A stretch of DNA of 64,000 bases, from NCBI GenBank assembly GCA_023460175.1, contig JAEWRC010000094.1:1-64000 (forward strand). Reading direction: 5' to 3'. The position numbers and the translations under genes are program-made. Below, one piece after another: positions 18,056 through 26,005 of this stretch. The DNA is from Actinomycetes bacterium (lineage in GTDB: Bacteria > Actinomycetota > Actinomycetes > Mycobacteriales > Mycobacteriaceae). Each line of letters opens with the position of its first letter. The first letter of the stretch is position 1. A model generated the notes under the pieces. The model made no database searches, had not been told where the DNA came from, and saw only the letters and a program-made list of their open reading frames with translations.

Positions 18056-19716
18056 CAGGCTTTCGCTTCCTGTGTGGTCGCATGGTTGGCGTGCACCTCG
18101 TCGGCGGGCCGGGTCTCGGTCTGCTCCTTGGCCCACCGGTAGTCGGGCTTGCCCGCCGGGGACCGCATGACCTCGTCGACCAGCCAAAGGCTGCGGGGCA
18201 CTTTGTATCCCGCGATCTGGGTGCGCACGAAGGTGTCCAGATCGGTCAGCGCGGGGCGCGCGCCCTCGCGGGGTTGCACCACGGCGGCGACGTGCTGACC
18301 GAAGCGCGGATCGGGCACGCCGACCACCAACGCGTCGAACACGTCCGGGTGCCCCTTGAGCGCGGCCTCGACCTCTTCGGGGTAGATCTTCTCCCCGCCG
18401 CTGTTGATCGACACCGAGCCGCGGCCCAACATGGTGACGCTGCCGTCGGCCTCGACCTCGGCGTAGTCGCCCGGGATGGCGTAGCGCACACCGTGGAAGG
18501 TCTTGAAGGTCTCGGCGGTCTTCTTCTCGTCCTTGTAGTAGCCGACGGGGATGTGGCCACGCTTGGCGATCACGCCGCGGACGCCCGAGCCGGGCTGGAC
18601 CTCGTTGCCGTCGTCGTCGAGCACCACGGTGCTCTTGTCGATGGTCACCCGCGGCCCGCCGGTGTGCGACTGCCCCTTGGCGACGATGCTGGTGCCCCCG
18701 AAGCCGGTCTCCGACGAGCCGATCGAATCGGTGATGATGCGGTTGGGCAGCAACTCGAGGAACTTCTCCTTGAGGCTCGTCGAGAACAGCGCCGCGGTGC
18801 TGGCCAGCAGGAACAGCGAGGACAGGTCGTACTCCTCGCCGGCGCCCTGGGCCGCGAGCAGCGCGTCGAGCAGCGGCCGGGCCATCGCGTCACCGGTGAA
18901 GAACAGCAGGTTGACCTTGTGCTCGTGGATCATCCGCCAGATCTGATCGGCGTCGAATTCCGGCGTCAGCACCACGGTGTGGCCGGTGAACAGCGCCATC
19001 CAGGTTGCCGACTGCGTGGCGCCGTGGATCATCGGCGGGATGGGCAGCCGGATCATCGGCGGATTGTCCTTGGCCTGCCGGGCCAGGCCGTACTCGTCGG
19101 CGACGGGTTCGCCGGTGGCAAAGTCGGTGCCGCCGAACAACACTCGGTAGATGTCCTCGTGGCGCCACATCACGCCCTTGGGGAACCCGGTGGTCCCGCC
19201 GGTGTAGAGCAGGTAGATGTCGTCCTCGCTGCGCGGACCGAAGTCCCGCTCGGGTGAGCCCTGCGCCAGCGCGGTCTCGAACTCCACGCCGCCGTAGCGC
19301 TGGTAGTCCAGATCGGAGCCGTCCTCGACGACCAGCACTGTCTTGATGCGCGGGGTGTCCGGCAGCACGTTGGCCACCCGGTCGGAGTATTGCCGTTCGT
19401 GGATCAGCGCCACCATGTCGGAGTTGTCGAACAGGTAGCGCAGTTCGCCCTCGACGTAGCGGAAGTTGACGTTGACCAGGATGGCGCCGGCCTTGACGAT
19501 GCCGAGCATCCCGATCACGATCTCGATCCGGTTGCGGCAGTACAGCCCGACCTTGTCGTCCTTCTTGACGCCCTGATCGATGAGGTAGTGCGCCAGCCGG
19601 TTGGCCCGCTCCTCGAGTTGGGCGTAGGTCAGCTGTTCGTCACCACAAATCAGGGCGACGCGGTCGGGCACAGCATCGATGGCATGCTCGGCGAGATCGG
19701 CGATGTTGAGGGCCAT
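18055..19716 (-). CDS. fadD19: FadD19, steroid side-chain acyl-CoA synthetase
   Basis: A 553-residue ANL-family CoA ligase (Rv3515c is 548). Motifs are [11 protein letters not shown] (P-loop), [11 protein letters not shown], the adenylation segment [14 protein letters not shown] and a C-terminal lysine in the region [10 protein letters not shown]. In M. tuberculosis FadD19 activates 3-oxo-4-cholestenoate with the full C8 side chain, the first CoA ligation of the pathway. The start ATG at 19716 is 11 bases after a KstR operator, so the transcript is probably leaderless or nearly so. The downstream NPD-like gene is coupled. Confidence 0.93.
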   Translation of the reverse strand: MALNIADLAEHAIDAVPDRVALICGDEQLTYAQLEERANRLAHYLIDQGVKKDDKVGLYCRNRIEIVIGMLGIVKAGAILVNVNFRYVEGELRYLFDNSDMVALIHERQYSDRVANVLPDTPRIKTVLVVEDGSDLDYQRYGGVEFETALAQGSPERDFGPRSEDDIYLLYTGGTTGFPKGVMWRHEDIYRVLFGGTDFATGEPVADEYGLARQAKDNPPMIRLPIPPMIHGATQSATWMALFTGHTVVLTPEFDADQIWRMIHEHKVNLLFFTGDAMARPLLDALLAAQGAGEEYDLSSLFLLASTAALFSTSLKEKFLELLPNRIITDSIGSSETGFGGTSIVAKGQSHTGGPRVTIDKSTVVLDDDGNEVQPGSGVRGVIAKRGHIPVGYYKDEKKTAETFKTFHGVRYAIPGDYAEVEADGSVTMLGRGSVSINSGGEKIYPEEVEAALKGHPDVFDALVVGVPDPRFGQHVAAVVQPREGARPALTDLDTFVRTQIAGYKVPRSLWLVDEVMRSPAGKPDYRWAKEQTETRPADEVHANHATTQEAKA

Positions 19717-19727
19717 GGCTCCTAAAC

Positions 19728-19741
19728 TAGAACGTGTTACA
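19728..19741. promoter_or_regulatory. KstR operator, divergent fadD19 / echA19 promoter
   Basis: TAGAACGTGTTACA matches the consensus fully. It lies 11 bases from the fadD19 start on one side and 45 bases from the echA19 start on the other, so it can repress both. Confidence 0.85.
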
Positions 19742-19786
19742 TTTCGAGACAAGTTTCTGACAAAGATGCAGGAAGGCGGGTCCATC

Positions 19787-20593
19787 GTGAGCGACGCTGA
19801 GAGTGCTGTCGAACAGCCGCACGCCCTGGTTGAACAGCGCGGACACACGTTGATCGTCACGATGAACCGTCCGGAGCGCAAGAACGCCCTCACCGGTGAG
19901 ATGCTCTCGATAATGGTCGACGCCTGGGACCGCGTCGACAACGATCCGGAGATCCGGTCGTGCGTCCTGACCGGTGCCGGCGGCGCGTTCTGCGCGGGCA
20001 TGGACCTGAAGAACGCCAACAAGCAGGCCCCGGGCGACACCTTCAAGGCCGGCTACGACCCCACCCGCATCGACGGCCTGCTCAAAGGTCGTCGGTTGAC
20101 GAAGCCGCTGATCGCCGCCGTCGAGGGCGCCGCGATCGCCGGGGGCACCGAGATCCTGCAGGGCACCGACATCCGGGTGGCCGGCGAGAGCGCCAAGTTC
20201 GGGGTGTCCGAGGCCAAGTGGAGCCTGTACCCGATGGGCGGGTCCGCGGTGCGCCTGGTCCGGCAGATCCCGTACACGATCGCCTGCGACATCCTGCTGA
20301 CCGGACGGCACATCACCGCCGCCGAGGCCCGCGAATTCGGCCTGATCGGCCACGTCGTGCCGGACGGTTCGGCGCTGGACAAGGCGCTCGAGATCGCCGA
20401 GGTCATCAACAACAACGGCCCGCTGGCGGTGCAGGCCATCCTGAAGACCATCCGGGAGACCGAGGGCATGCACGAGAACGACGCCTTCGTCCCCGACACC
20501 AAGAACGGCATCCCGGTGTTCCTCTCCGAGGACTCCAAGGAGGGCCCGCGCGCGTTCGCCGAGAAGCGCAAGCCGAACTTCCAGATGAAGTAG
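19787..20593 (+). CDS. echA19: EchA19, enoyl-CoA hydratase of the cholesterol side chain
   Basis: A 268-residue crotonase-family protein with the oxyanion-hole segments RKNAL and GAFCAGMDL, plus AIAGGTEI at the second conserved block. EchA19 of M. tuberculosis (263 residues) hydrates steroid side-chain enoyl-CoAs. The frame is open back to 19679, which is upstream of the KstR operator and so cannot be the start. I chose GTG at 19787 because AGGAAGG lies just before it and the protein then has the family length. Confidence 0.9.
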   Translation: MSDAESAVEQPHALVEQRGHTLIVTMNRPERKNALTGEMLSIMVDAWDRVDNDPEIRSCVLTGAGGAFCAGMDLKNANKQAPGDTFKAGYDPTRIDGLLKGRRLTKPLIAAVEGAAIAGGTEILQGTDIRVAGESAKFGVSEAKWSLYPMGGSAVRLVRQIPYTIACDILLTGRHITAAEAREFGLIGHVVPDGSALDKALEIAEVINNNGPLAVQAILKTIRETEGMHENDAFVPDTKNGIPVFLSEDSKEGPRAFAEKRKPNFQMK

Positions 20594-20616
20594 CTGCGCG
20601 TCGAGCGTGCGGCCGG

Positions 20617-20732
20617 CCCGGCCACCCAGTTCGCCGAAACTGCGGTTTCATCCGCGGCACGCCGATGCAGCCAGTCGCCCCGGCCACCCAGTTCGCCGAA
20701 ACTGCGGTTTCATCCGCGGCACGCCGATGCAG
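20617..20732. repeat. Two direct 54-base repeats ending in a hairpin half
   Basis: Copies at 20617-20670 and 20679-20732 appear identical by eye, with 8 bases between them. Each contains GCGGTTTCATCCGC (20642-20655 and 20704-20717). The second copy can pair with the inverted segment at 20733-20752 to form a 20-bp stem with a 16-base loop. Confidence 0.85.
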
Positions 20733-20752
20733 CGGATGAAACCGCAGTTTCG
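20697..20752. repeat. 20-bp inverted repeat (strong hairpin) between echA19 and the nuclease-fold gene
   Basis: The arms at 20697-20716 and 20733-20752 are perfect reverse complements around a 16-base loop. It could serve as a terminator for echA19 without a T-run, or be a mobile palindromic element. A degenerate version of the same hairpin lies on the far side of the next gene. Confidence 0.8.
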
Positions 20753-20753
20753 C

Positions 20754-20787
20754 GGAGCCCTGTGGATGACGGAGCCCTGTGGATGAC
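20754..20787. repeat. Tandem 17-base duplication just upstream of the nuclease-fold gene
   Basis: GGAGCCCTGTGGATGAC occurs twice head to tail (20754-20770 and 20771-20787), ending about 40 bases before the next start codon. It looks like a recent slippage duplication and may affect the promoter of that gene. Confidence 0.85.
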
Positions 20788-20825
20788 CGTCGACGTCATT
20801 TCGCGGACGCTGCCAGCATTCGGGC

Positions 20826-21698
20826 ATGGCGGAGTTGGATTGGCCCTTTCGGGCTGACGAGGCACTGGCCGCCGGCGACCTCAGCTTTCGGGAACTGCGC
20901 CGCTTCCATGCCGCCGTGGCACCCGGGGTCTGGGTCCCCCGCGGCGTCGAACTGTCCGCGAGCCGGAAGGCCAAGGCGGCCTGGCTGTGGTCGCGCCGAA
21001 AAGGAGTCATGGCCGGCCTGTCCGCGTCGACGGCGCTCGGCGCGAAGTGGGTCGAACCGAGCCAACCGGCCGAACTGATCCACAGCAATCTTCGCGCGCC
21101 GGCCGGAATCCTCGTCTACACCGACACTTTGGTCATCGGCCAGACCCAGGTCATCGCCGGGATGCGCACCACGACCGCCGCGCGCACCGCCTTCGACATC
21201 GGTCGGCGCCTGCCGTTGGTCGACGGCGTCCAGCGCATCGATGCGCTGCTGAACGCCACCGACGCCAAGGTTGTCGAGGTCGAGGCCGTCATGGCCGCGC
21301 ATCCCGGCATCCGCGGTCTGCGGCAACTGCGAGAAACCCTGCAGCTTGTCGACGGCGGCGCCGAGTCTCCCTACGAGTCGCTGACCCGGATCATGTTGGT
21401 GCAGGCCGGATTTCCGACACCCGAGACCCAGATCAGGGTGGACGACGAGTACGGCGACCTCTTCGCGCGCCTCGATATGGGCTGGCGAGAGTACGGCGTC
21501 GGTGTCGACTTCGACGGCGCCCAGCATTGGACGGACTCTCGCCGACGAACCTGGGATGTCGAGCGGTACGCGCGGCTGCCTGACCTCGGCTGGATCGATA
21601 TCCGGGTGACGGCCGGCATGCTGCACAACCGGCCGCAAGCGTTCTTTGACCGCGTGGGCGCCGCGTTGATCGCCCGCGGCTGCCCCAAGACCTGGTGA
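20826..21698 (+). CDS. Hypothetical protein with a DUF559-like restriction-endonuclease-type C-terminus
   Basis: A 290-residue protein. The N-terminal two thirds resemble the helix-rich transcriptional-regulator or AbiEi-like part of many actinobacterial proteins (segments LSASTALGAKW and TTAARTAFDIGRR). The C-terminal third has the nuclease-fold signature GVDFDGAQHW followed by a basic segment, as in DUF559/Vsr-like proteins. It has no link to sterol catabolism and interrupts that regulon. It is bracketed by the hairpin repeats at 20697-20752 and 21702-21753, and it may have its own promoter. Function is unknown. Confidence 0.72.
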   Translation: MAELDWPFRADEALAAGDLSFRELRRFHAAVAPGVWVPRGVELSASRKAKAAWLWSRRKGVMAGLSASTALGAKWVEPSQPAELIHSNLRAPAGILVYTDTLVIGQTQVIAGMRTTTAARTAFDIGRRLPLVDGVQRIDALLNATDAKVVEVEAVMAAHPGIRGLRQLRETLQLVDGGAESPYESLTRIMLVQAGFPTPETQIRVDDEYGDLFARLDMGWREYGVGVDFDGAQHWTDSRRRTWDVERYARLPDLGWIDIRVTAGMLHNRPQAFFDRVGAALIARGCPKTW

Positions 21699-21701
21699 GA
21701 C

Positions 21702-21753
21702 GGCGGTTTCATCCGCACACACGGCGATTCGCGTATGAAACTGCTGGTTCGCG
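21702..21753. repeat. Degenerate copy of the flanking hairpin element
   Basis: GCGGTTTCATCCGC (21703-21716) is identical to the core in the upstream repeats, and the following arm (about 21733-21753) is an imperfect version of the upstream right arm. Spacing between arms is about the same, so both flanks of the nuclease-fold gene carry the same kind of element. Confidence 0.7.
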
Positions 21754-21788
21754 CCAGCGGCAGCGGCGAAGGGGCGACGGCGGCGTCC

Positions 21789-21842
21789 GGGGCCAGCGGC
21801 GGCGTCCAAGGAGTCAGCGGCGTCCAGGGGCCAGCGGCGGCG
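21789..21842. repeat. Short GC-rich direct repeats downstream of cyp142
   Basis: GGGGCCAGCGGCGGCG occurs at 21789-21804 and 21827-21842 within a run of imperfect AGCGGCG units. It lies between the convergent ends of the nuclease-fold gene and cyp142. I see no gene in it. Confidence 0.65.
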
Positions 21843-21874
21843 CCAGCAGCGACGGGCTGCGGGAACCAGCAGAC

Positions 21875-23071
21875 CTAGCCGAGCCGCTGGCCCGGGGTGA
21901 ACAACACCGGCATCTCCTCGAGGCCGGACACGAAGTTCGCCGGCCGCAGCGGCAACCGGGTCTCGTCGGCCAACCGGAGATCGGGCATGCGCGCGATGAC
22001 CCGCGACAGCATCAGCTTGAGCTCCAGGCGGGCCAGCTGATTTCCCATGCAGAAGTGCGTGCCGAAGCCGAAGGCCATGTGGCTGTTGGGGTTTCGGTCG
22101 ATGCGGAAGCTGTCCGGATCCTCGAAGACGGTCTCGTCGAAGTTGGCCGATTCGAACATCAGCATGATCTTCTCGCCGGCCTTGAGCTCGGTGCCGTGGA
22201 ACTCGATGTCCTGGGTCAGCGTGCGGCACATGTTCTTGACCGGTGAGGTCCAGCGCAGCATCTCCTCGATCGCGTCGGTCAGCAGGTCGGGGTTGGCCAC
22301 CACCCGCTCCCACTGATCGCGGTGCCGCAGCAGCGCCTCGGTGCCGCCGGACAGCGTGTGCCGGGTGGTCTCGTCGCCGCCGATGAGGATCAGCAGGGTC
22401 TCCATGACGATTTCGTCGTCGGAGAGCTGCTGGCCTTCGACCTCGGCGTTGACCAGCACCGAGAACAGGTCCTCGGTGGGCTCGGCGCGGCGCTGCTTGA
22501 TGACCTCCATGGTGAAGGCGGTGTAGGCGGCGAAGGTCTCCATCAGCTTGGTGATGGCCGACTCGTCCAGGTGCGAACTCAACCCGCAGACCAGGTCGTC
22601 GGACCAGGTCAGCAGCATCTCCCGCTCCTCGGGCAGCACCCCGAGCATGTCGCCGATGACGGCCATCGGCAGCGGCGCGGCGATGCTGCGGACGTAGTCG
22701 CATTCGCCGCGTTCGATCACCCCGTCGATCAGGGTGTCGCACAACCGCTCGATGGACGGCACCTTGTCCATCACCCGCTTGCGGGTGAAGCCGGCGTTGA
22801 CGAGCTTGCGGCGCAACAGGTGTGCGGGGTCGTCCATGTCGATCATGTACGGCATGCCGGGCTGATCCGGCCGGATGCCGCCGGTGCTGGAGAACACCTC
22901 GGGGTTGCGCTCGGCATCCAGGACCGCCTGATAGGTGGTCGCGGCGGCCAGGCCGTTGCGGTCACGGAACACCGGTTGGTGGGCGCGCATCCACTTGTAC
23001 GCCTCCCGGGCCCCGCCGTCTGCGTAGAAGTTGCCGTCGGTCAGGTCGACGTCGAGGATCGTGGCAGTCAT
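21875..23071 (-). CDS. cyp142: CYP142, cytochrome P450 sterol C26/C27 hydroxylase
   Basis: A 398-residue P450, the same length as CYP142A1 (Rv3518c). The heme-binding motif is FGFGTHFCMGNQLAR with the ligand cysteine at residue 341. The I-helix segment GGDETTRH lies near 240 and the ExxR motif near 280. CYP142 oxidises the terminal methyl of the cholesterol side chain to the carboxylate that FadD19 then activates. It follows the acetoacetate-decarboxylase-fold gene by 24 bases on the same strand and so should be under the KstR operator at 23839-23852. Confidence 0.94.
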   Translation of the reverse strand: MTATILDVDLTDGNFYADGGAREAYKWMRAHQPVFRDRNGLAAATTYQAVLDAERNPEVFSSTGGIRPDQPGMPYMIDMDDPAHLLRRKLVNAGFTRKRVMDKVPSIERLCDTLIDGVIERGECDYVRSIAAPLPMAVIGDMLGVLPEEREMLLTWSDDLVCGLSSHLDESAITKLMETFAAYTAFTMEVIKQRRAEPTEDLFSVLVNAEVEGQQLSDDEIVMETLLILIGGDETTRHTLSGGTEALLRHRDQWERVVANPDLLTDAIEEMLRWTSPVKNMCRTLTQDIEFHGTELKAGEKIMLMFESANFDETVFEDPDSFRIDRNPNSHMAFGFGTHFCMGNQLARLELKLMLSRVIARMPDLRLADETRLPLRPANFVSGLEEMPVLFTPGQRLG

Positions 23072-23095
23072 CGGTCTCCGTGCTCCCTTGCGCAG

Positions 23096-23827
23096 TTATC
23101 GAATCTCGGTGGCGTCGCCGAACGTCATCTCGACATTGGCAGAAGATTGGGTGGCGAACGGTCGTTTCGGCAGACCGAGCGTGCGCAGTTCGTCGGCGTA
23201 GGGGTGCGCGCCCAGGCGCAGCCGCGCCCCGCCCAGCCGGGCCCGCATCCCGGAATTCTTCATCTCCCAGGGGATTTCGCGGGTGATGCCGCCGGTGTGG
23301 CTGTAGGTGGTCAGCACCTGGGCTTTCGACGTGAACGCCGACGGCACCGACAGCCCGGGCCGGAACTCGAGGCCGGCGATGAGGTTGCCGTCCTCGGACA
23401 CGTCGAAGTCGAAGGTGCGCCCATCCCGAACGGTGAAGTCCGCCATGATCTTCGGGAAGCCCCAGATCTGCTGGCCGGCTTCCAGCGTGAAGCCCTGGTC
23501 GACCGGTAGGTGATGGATGAAGGCCGCGGCCGACGCCAGCGCCTTGGGGCCCTTCGCCGCGGATCCCGGCGGGTTGACCATCACCGCGGTGCCGAACTCG
23601 TGGTACTTGCCGAGGTCGCCGTCGATGTAGCGGACCAGCATCAGCATGGTGACCGCGCGGCCGGGCAGGTGCTCGCAGACCCGCAGCCCGCTGTAGTCGA
23701 TCATCCGCTGAGCGGCGTCCGCCGGCACCGAGAACATCGCGACGTGGGTGTCGGCCCGGCGGATGCGCACGGGCATCGTCAGCACGGTTCCCTGGATCGT
23801 GTGCGTGGAGCGGAGTGTGTCGGCCAT
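23096..23827 (-). CDS. Acetoacetate decarboxylase-fold protein (Rv3519-like)
   Basis: A 243-residue protein with the acetoacetate-decarboxylase fold: the segment QQIWGFPKIMADF around residue 130 carries the lysine-containing loop typical of the family. The counterpart appears to be Rv3519, a gene of unknown function. The frame is open to 23863, but the ATG at 23827 lies immediately after the KstR operator and removes an N-terminal extension that the operator would overlap. It is first in an operon with cyp142. A decarboxylase or cyclase role on a steroid metabolite is possible but unproven. Confidence 0.85.
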   Translation of the reverse strand: MADTLRSTHTIQGTVLTMPVRIRRADTHVAMFSVPADAAQRMIDYSGLRVCEHLPGRAVTMLMLVRYIDGDLGKYHEFGTAVMVNPPGSAAKGPKALASAAAFIHHLPVDQGFTLEAGQQIWGFPKIMADFTVRDGRTFDFDVSEDGNLIAGLEFRPGLSVPSAFTSKAQVLTTYSHTGGITREIPWEMKNSGMRARLGGARLRLGAHPYADELRTLGLPKRPFATQSSANVEMTFGDATEIR

Positions 23828-23838
23828 CACCCCCAATC

Positions 23839-23852
23839 TAGAACGCGTTCTA
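23839..23852. promoter_or_regulatory. KstR operator upstream of the Rv3519-like gene and cyp142
   Basis: TAGAACGCGTTCTA is a perfect palindrome that fits TnnAACnnGTTnnA. It ends 11 bases before the ATG at 23827 on the minus strand. The F420-type gene on the other side ends toward it, so only the minus-strand unit is controlled. Confidence 0.85.
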
Positions 23853-23881
23853 GAAAGAGGCAACCACCCCCGGCGCGGGCG

Positions 23882-24913
23882 CTACACCAGCTCGGTCAGG
23901 TCCCTTATCTGCTCCGTTGTCCGCGCGCCGACGACCATCATGGTCACGCCGGCGGCTTCCCAGGCCGCGATTTGCTTACGCACGTAGTCGATATCGCCGA
24001 CGATCGCGGCGTCGTCGACCAACTCGTCGGGGATGACCTTCGCCGCTTGATCCTTGCGGTCCGAGCGGAACAGCGCCGTCACCTCGTCGACGACGTCGCT
24101 GTAGCCCATCCGGCGATAGACGTCGGCGTGGAAGTTGGTGTCCTCGGCGCCCATCCCGCCCATGTAGAGGGCCAGGTGCGGCTTGATCAGCTCCAGCACC
24201 GCGGGACGGTCGTCGGTCACCACCACCTGGGCGGTCGCGCAGATCTCGAAGTCCTCGCGGGAGCGACGGGCGCCGGGGCGGGCGAAGCCCTCGTCGAGCC
24301 ACTCGTTGTACATCGGCGCCAACCGCGGGCTGTAGAAGATGGGCAGCCAACCGTCGCAGATCTCGGCCGCCAGCGCCACGTTCTTGGGCCCCTCGGCGCC
24401 CAGCATGATCGGGATGTCGGCGCGACGCGGATGCGTGATGGGCTTGAGCGCCTTACCGAGACCGGTGGTGCCCTCCCCCGACAGCGGCAGCGGGTAGTGC
24501 GGTCCGGGGCTGGTCACCGGGGCCTCGCGCGCCCACACCTGCCGGATGATGTCGATGTACTCGCGGGTCCGCGCCAGCGGCTTGGGGAAGCGCTGGCCGT
24601 ACCAGCCCTCCACCACCTGGGGACCGGAGACGCCCAACCCCAGGATGTGCCGTCCGCCCGAGAGATGGTCCAGCGTCAGCGCCGCCATCGCGCAGGCCGT
24701 GGGGGTGCGCGCGGACAGCTGGATCACCGAGGTTCCCAACCGCATCCGGGTGGTCTCGCGACCCCACCACGCCAGTGGCGTGTAGGCGTCCGAACCCCAC
24801 GCCTCGGCGGTGAACACGGTGTCGAAGCCCGCGTCCTCGGCGGCCGCGACGAGTTCGGCGTGGTTGGTGGGCGGCTGCGCGCCCCAATACCCGAGTTGCA
24901 ATCCCAGCTTCAT
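23882..24913 (-). CDS. Luciferase-like F420-dependent oxidoreductase (Rv3520c-like)
   Basis: A 343-residue luciferase-like TIM-barrel protein (Rv3520c is 347). It has the N-terminal segment LGYWGAQPP, the motif TLDHLSGGRHILGLGVSGP and a C-terminal half with an IGDIDYVRKQI segment typical of mycobacterial F420-dependent enzymes. Its substrate in sterol catabolism is not known. It is transcribed from the operator at 24979-24992, divergent from the double DUF35 gene. Confidence 0.88.
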   Translation of the reverse strand: MKLGLQLGYWGAQPPTNHAELVAAAEDAGFDTVFTAEAWGSDAYTPLAWWGRETTRMRLGTSVIQLSARTPTACAMAALTLDHLSGGRHILGLGVSGPQVVEGWYGQRFPKPLARTREYIDIIRQVWAREAPVTSPGPHYPLPLSGEGTTGLGKALKPITHPRRADIPIMLGAEGPKNVALAAEICDGWLPIFYSPRLAPMYNEWLDEGFARPGARRSREDFEICATAQVVVTDDRPAVLELIKPHLALYMGGMGAEDTNFHADVYRRMGYSDVVDEVTALFRSDRKDQAAKVIPDELVDDAAIVGDIDYVRKQIAAWEAAGVTMMVVGARTTEQIRDLTELV

Positions 24914-24978
24914 CGGATCCGACCCAACTTTCCCTAGTGCCGTCCCGGGTGTTGTCGACCCGTTCTTGCCACGATTCT

Positions 24979-24992
24979 TAGAACCTGTTCTA
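24979..24992. promoter_or_regulatory. KstR operator, divergent promoter for the LLM and DUF35-ltp4-ltp3 units
   Basis: TAGAACCTGTTCTA matches all fixed positions of the consensus. It ends nine bases before the GTG start of the plus-strand gene, suggesting a leaderless transcript, and lies 65 bases from the minus-strand start. Confidence 0.85.
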
Positions 24993-25001
24993 CTCGATGC
25001 C

Positions 25002-25994
25002 GTGAACGCCAGTCAGAGCAGCCCGTCGCTGATCGATGACCATGAGCCGCCGCTGTCCGCACCGCTGAAGCTGTCTTTTGACTACACCCGTTCGGTCGGG
25101 CCGGTCCTCAGTCAGTTCTTCACTGCACTTCGCGAACGCCGCATCGTCGGCAACCGCGGATCCGACGGTCGGGTACACGTGCCACCGGCCGAATACGACC
25201 CCGTCACCTACGAACGGTTGAGCGAAATCGTACCGGTGGCCACTGTGGGCACCGTGGTGTCGTGGACCTGGGTTCCCGAGCCGGTGGCCGGCCAGCCGCT
25301 GGACCGCCCCTTCGCCTGGGCGCTGATCAAACTCGACGGCGCCGACACGCCGCTGCTGCACGCCCTCGATGTCGCGGGCCCCGACGACATCGCCACCGGC
25401 GCGCGGGTCCATGCGCACTGGGTCGACGAGCCCGTCGGCGCGATCACCGACATCGCCTACTTCTCGCTGAGCGAGCAGCCGGCGGCCGCCTCCGAGCCGG
25501 CCGCCGACCTGGAACCGGTCACCATGCTGGTCACCCCGATCGAGGTCGAGATCCAGCACAGCGCCTCCCGCCCGGAGAGCGCCTACCTGCGCGCGCTGCA
25601 GGAGGGCCGGCTGGTCGGCGCGCGGCGGGGTGCCGACGGACCGGTGTACTTCCCGGCCCGCGAGGCGGACCCGAAGACCGGGAAGACCCTCGACGAACTG
25701 GTCGAACTGCCGGACAAGGGCATCGTCACCACCTTCGCGGTGATCAACATCCCGTTCGCCGGGCAGCGCATCAAGCCGCCCTACGTCGCGGCCTACGTGC
25801 TGCTCGACGGGGCCGACATCCCGTTCCTGCATCTGGTCACAGACATCGATCCGGCCGACGTGCGGATGGGCATGCGGGTGGAGGCGGTCTGGAAGCCCCG
25901 CGAGGAGTGGGGCCACGGCATCGACAACATCGACTACTTCCGGCCCACCGGCGAACCGGACGCCGACTACGACTCGTTCAAGCACCACCTCTAG
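25002..25994 (+). CDS. Tandem DUF35 (OB-fold) acyl-CoA-associated protein (Rv3521-like)
   Basis: A 330-residue protein made of two related DUF35/ChsH2-like halves. Each has a helix plus ALRERRIVGNR or ALQEGRLVGAR segment, a VxxPxxxDP loop and an OB-fold strand region with LDGAD. The zinc-ribbon cysteines of classical DUF35 proteins are missing in both halves. DUF35 partners stabilise thiolase-fold aldolases such as Ltp2, and the two genes that follow are thiolase-fold proteins, so it probably forms a complex with one or both. The GTG start at 25002 was chosen because it lies nine bases after the KstR operator. Confidence 0.85.
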   Translation: MNASQSSPSLIDDHEPPLSAPLKLSFDYTRSVGPVLSQFFTALRERRIVGNRGSDGRVHVPPAEYDPVTYERLSEIVPVATVGTVVSWTWVPEPVAGQPLDRPFAWALIKLDGADTPLLHALDVAGPDDIATGARVHAHWVDEPVGAITDIAYFSLSEQPAAASEPAADLEPVTMLVTPIEVEIQHSASRPESAYLRALQEGRLVGARRGADGPVYFPAREADPKTGKTLDELVELPDKGIVTTFAVINIPFAGQRIKPPYVAAYVLLDGADIPFLHLVTDIDPADVRMGMRVEAVWKPREEWGHGIDNIDYFRPTGEPDADYDSFKHHL

Positions 25995-26005
25995 AGAGGC
26001 GCACC

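Noticed and set aside
19679..19786. Longer echA19 start at 19679
   Set aside because: It lies before the KstR operator and overlaps the fadD19 start; the GTG at 19787 has the ribosome-binding site.
18056..20046. Longer fadD19 start reaching to 20046
   Set aside because: The extension would cross the KstR operator and run antisense through echA19; the ATG at 19716 gives the family length.
20617..20732. Possible CRISPR-like repeat pair
   Set aside because: There are only two copies, 54 bases each with an 8-base spacing, and no cas genes; it is a direct duplication of a hairpin element.
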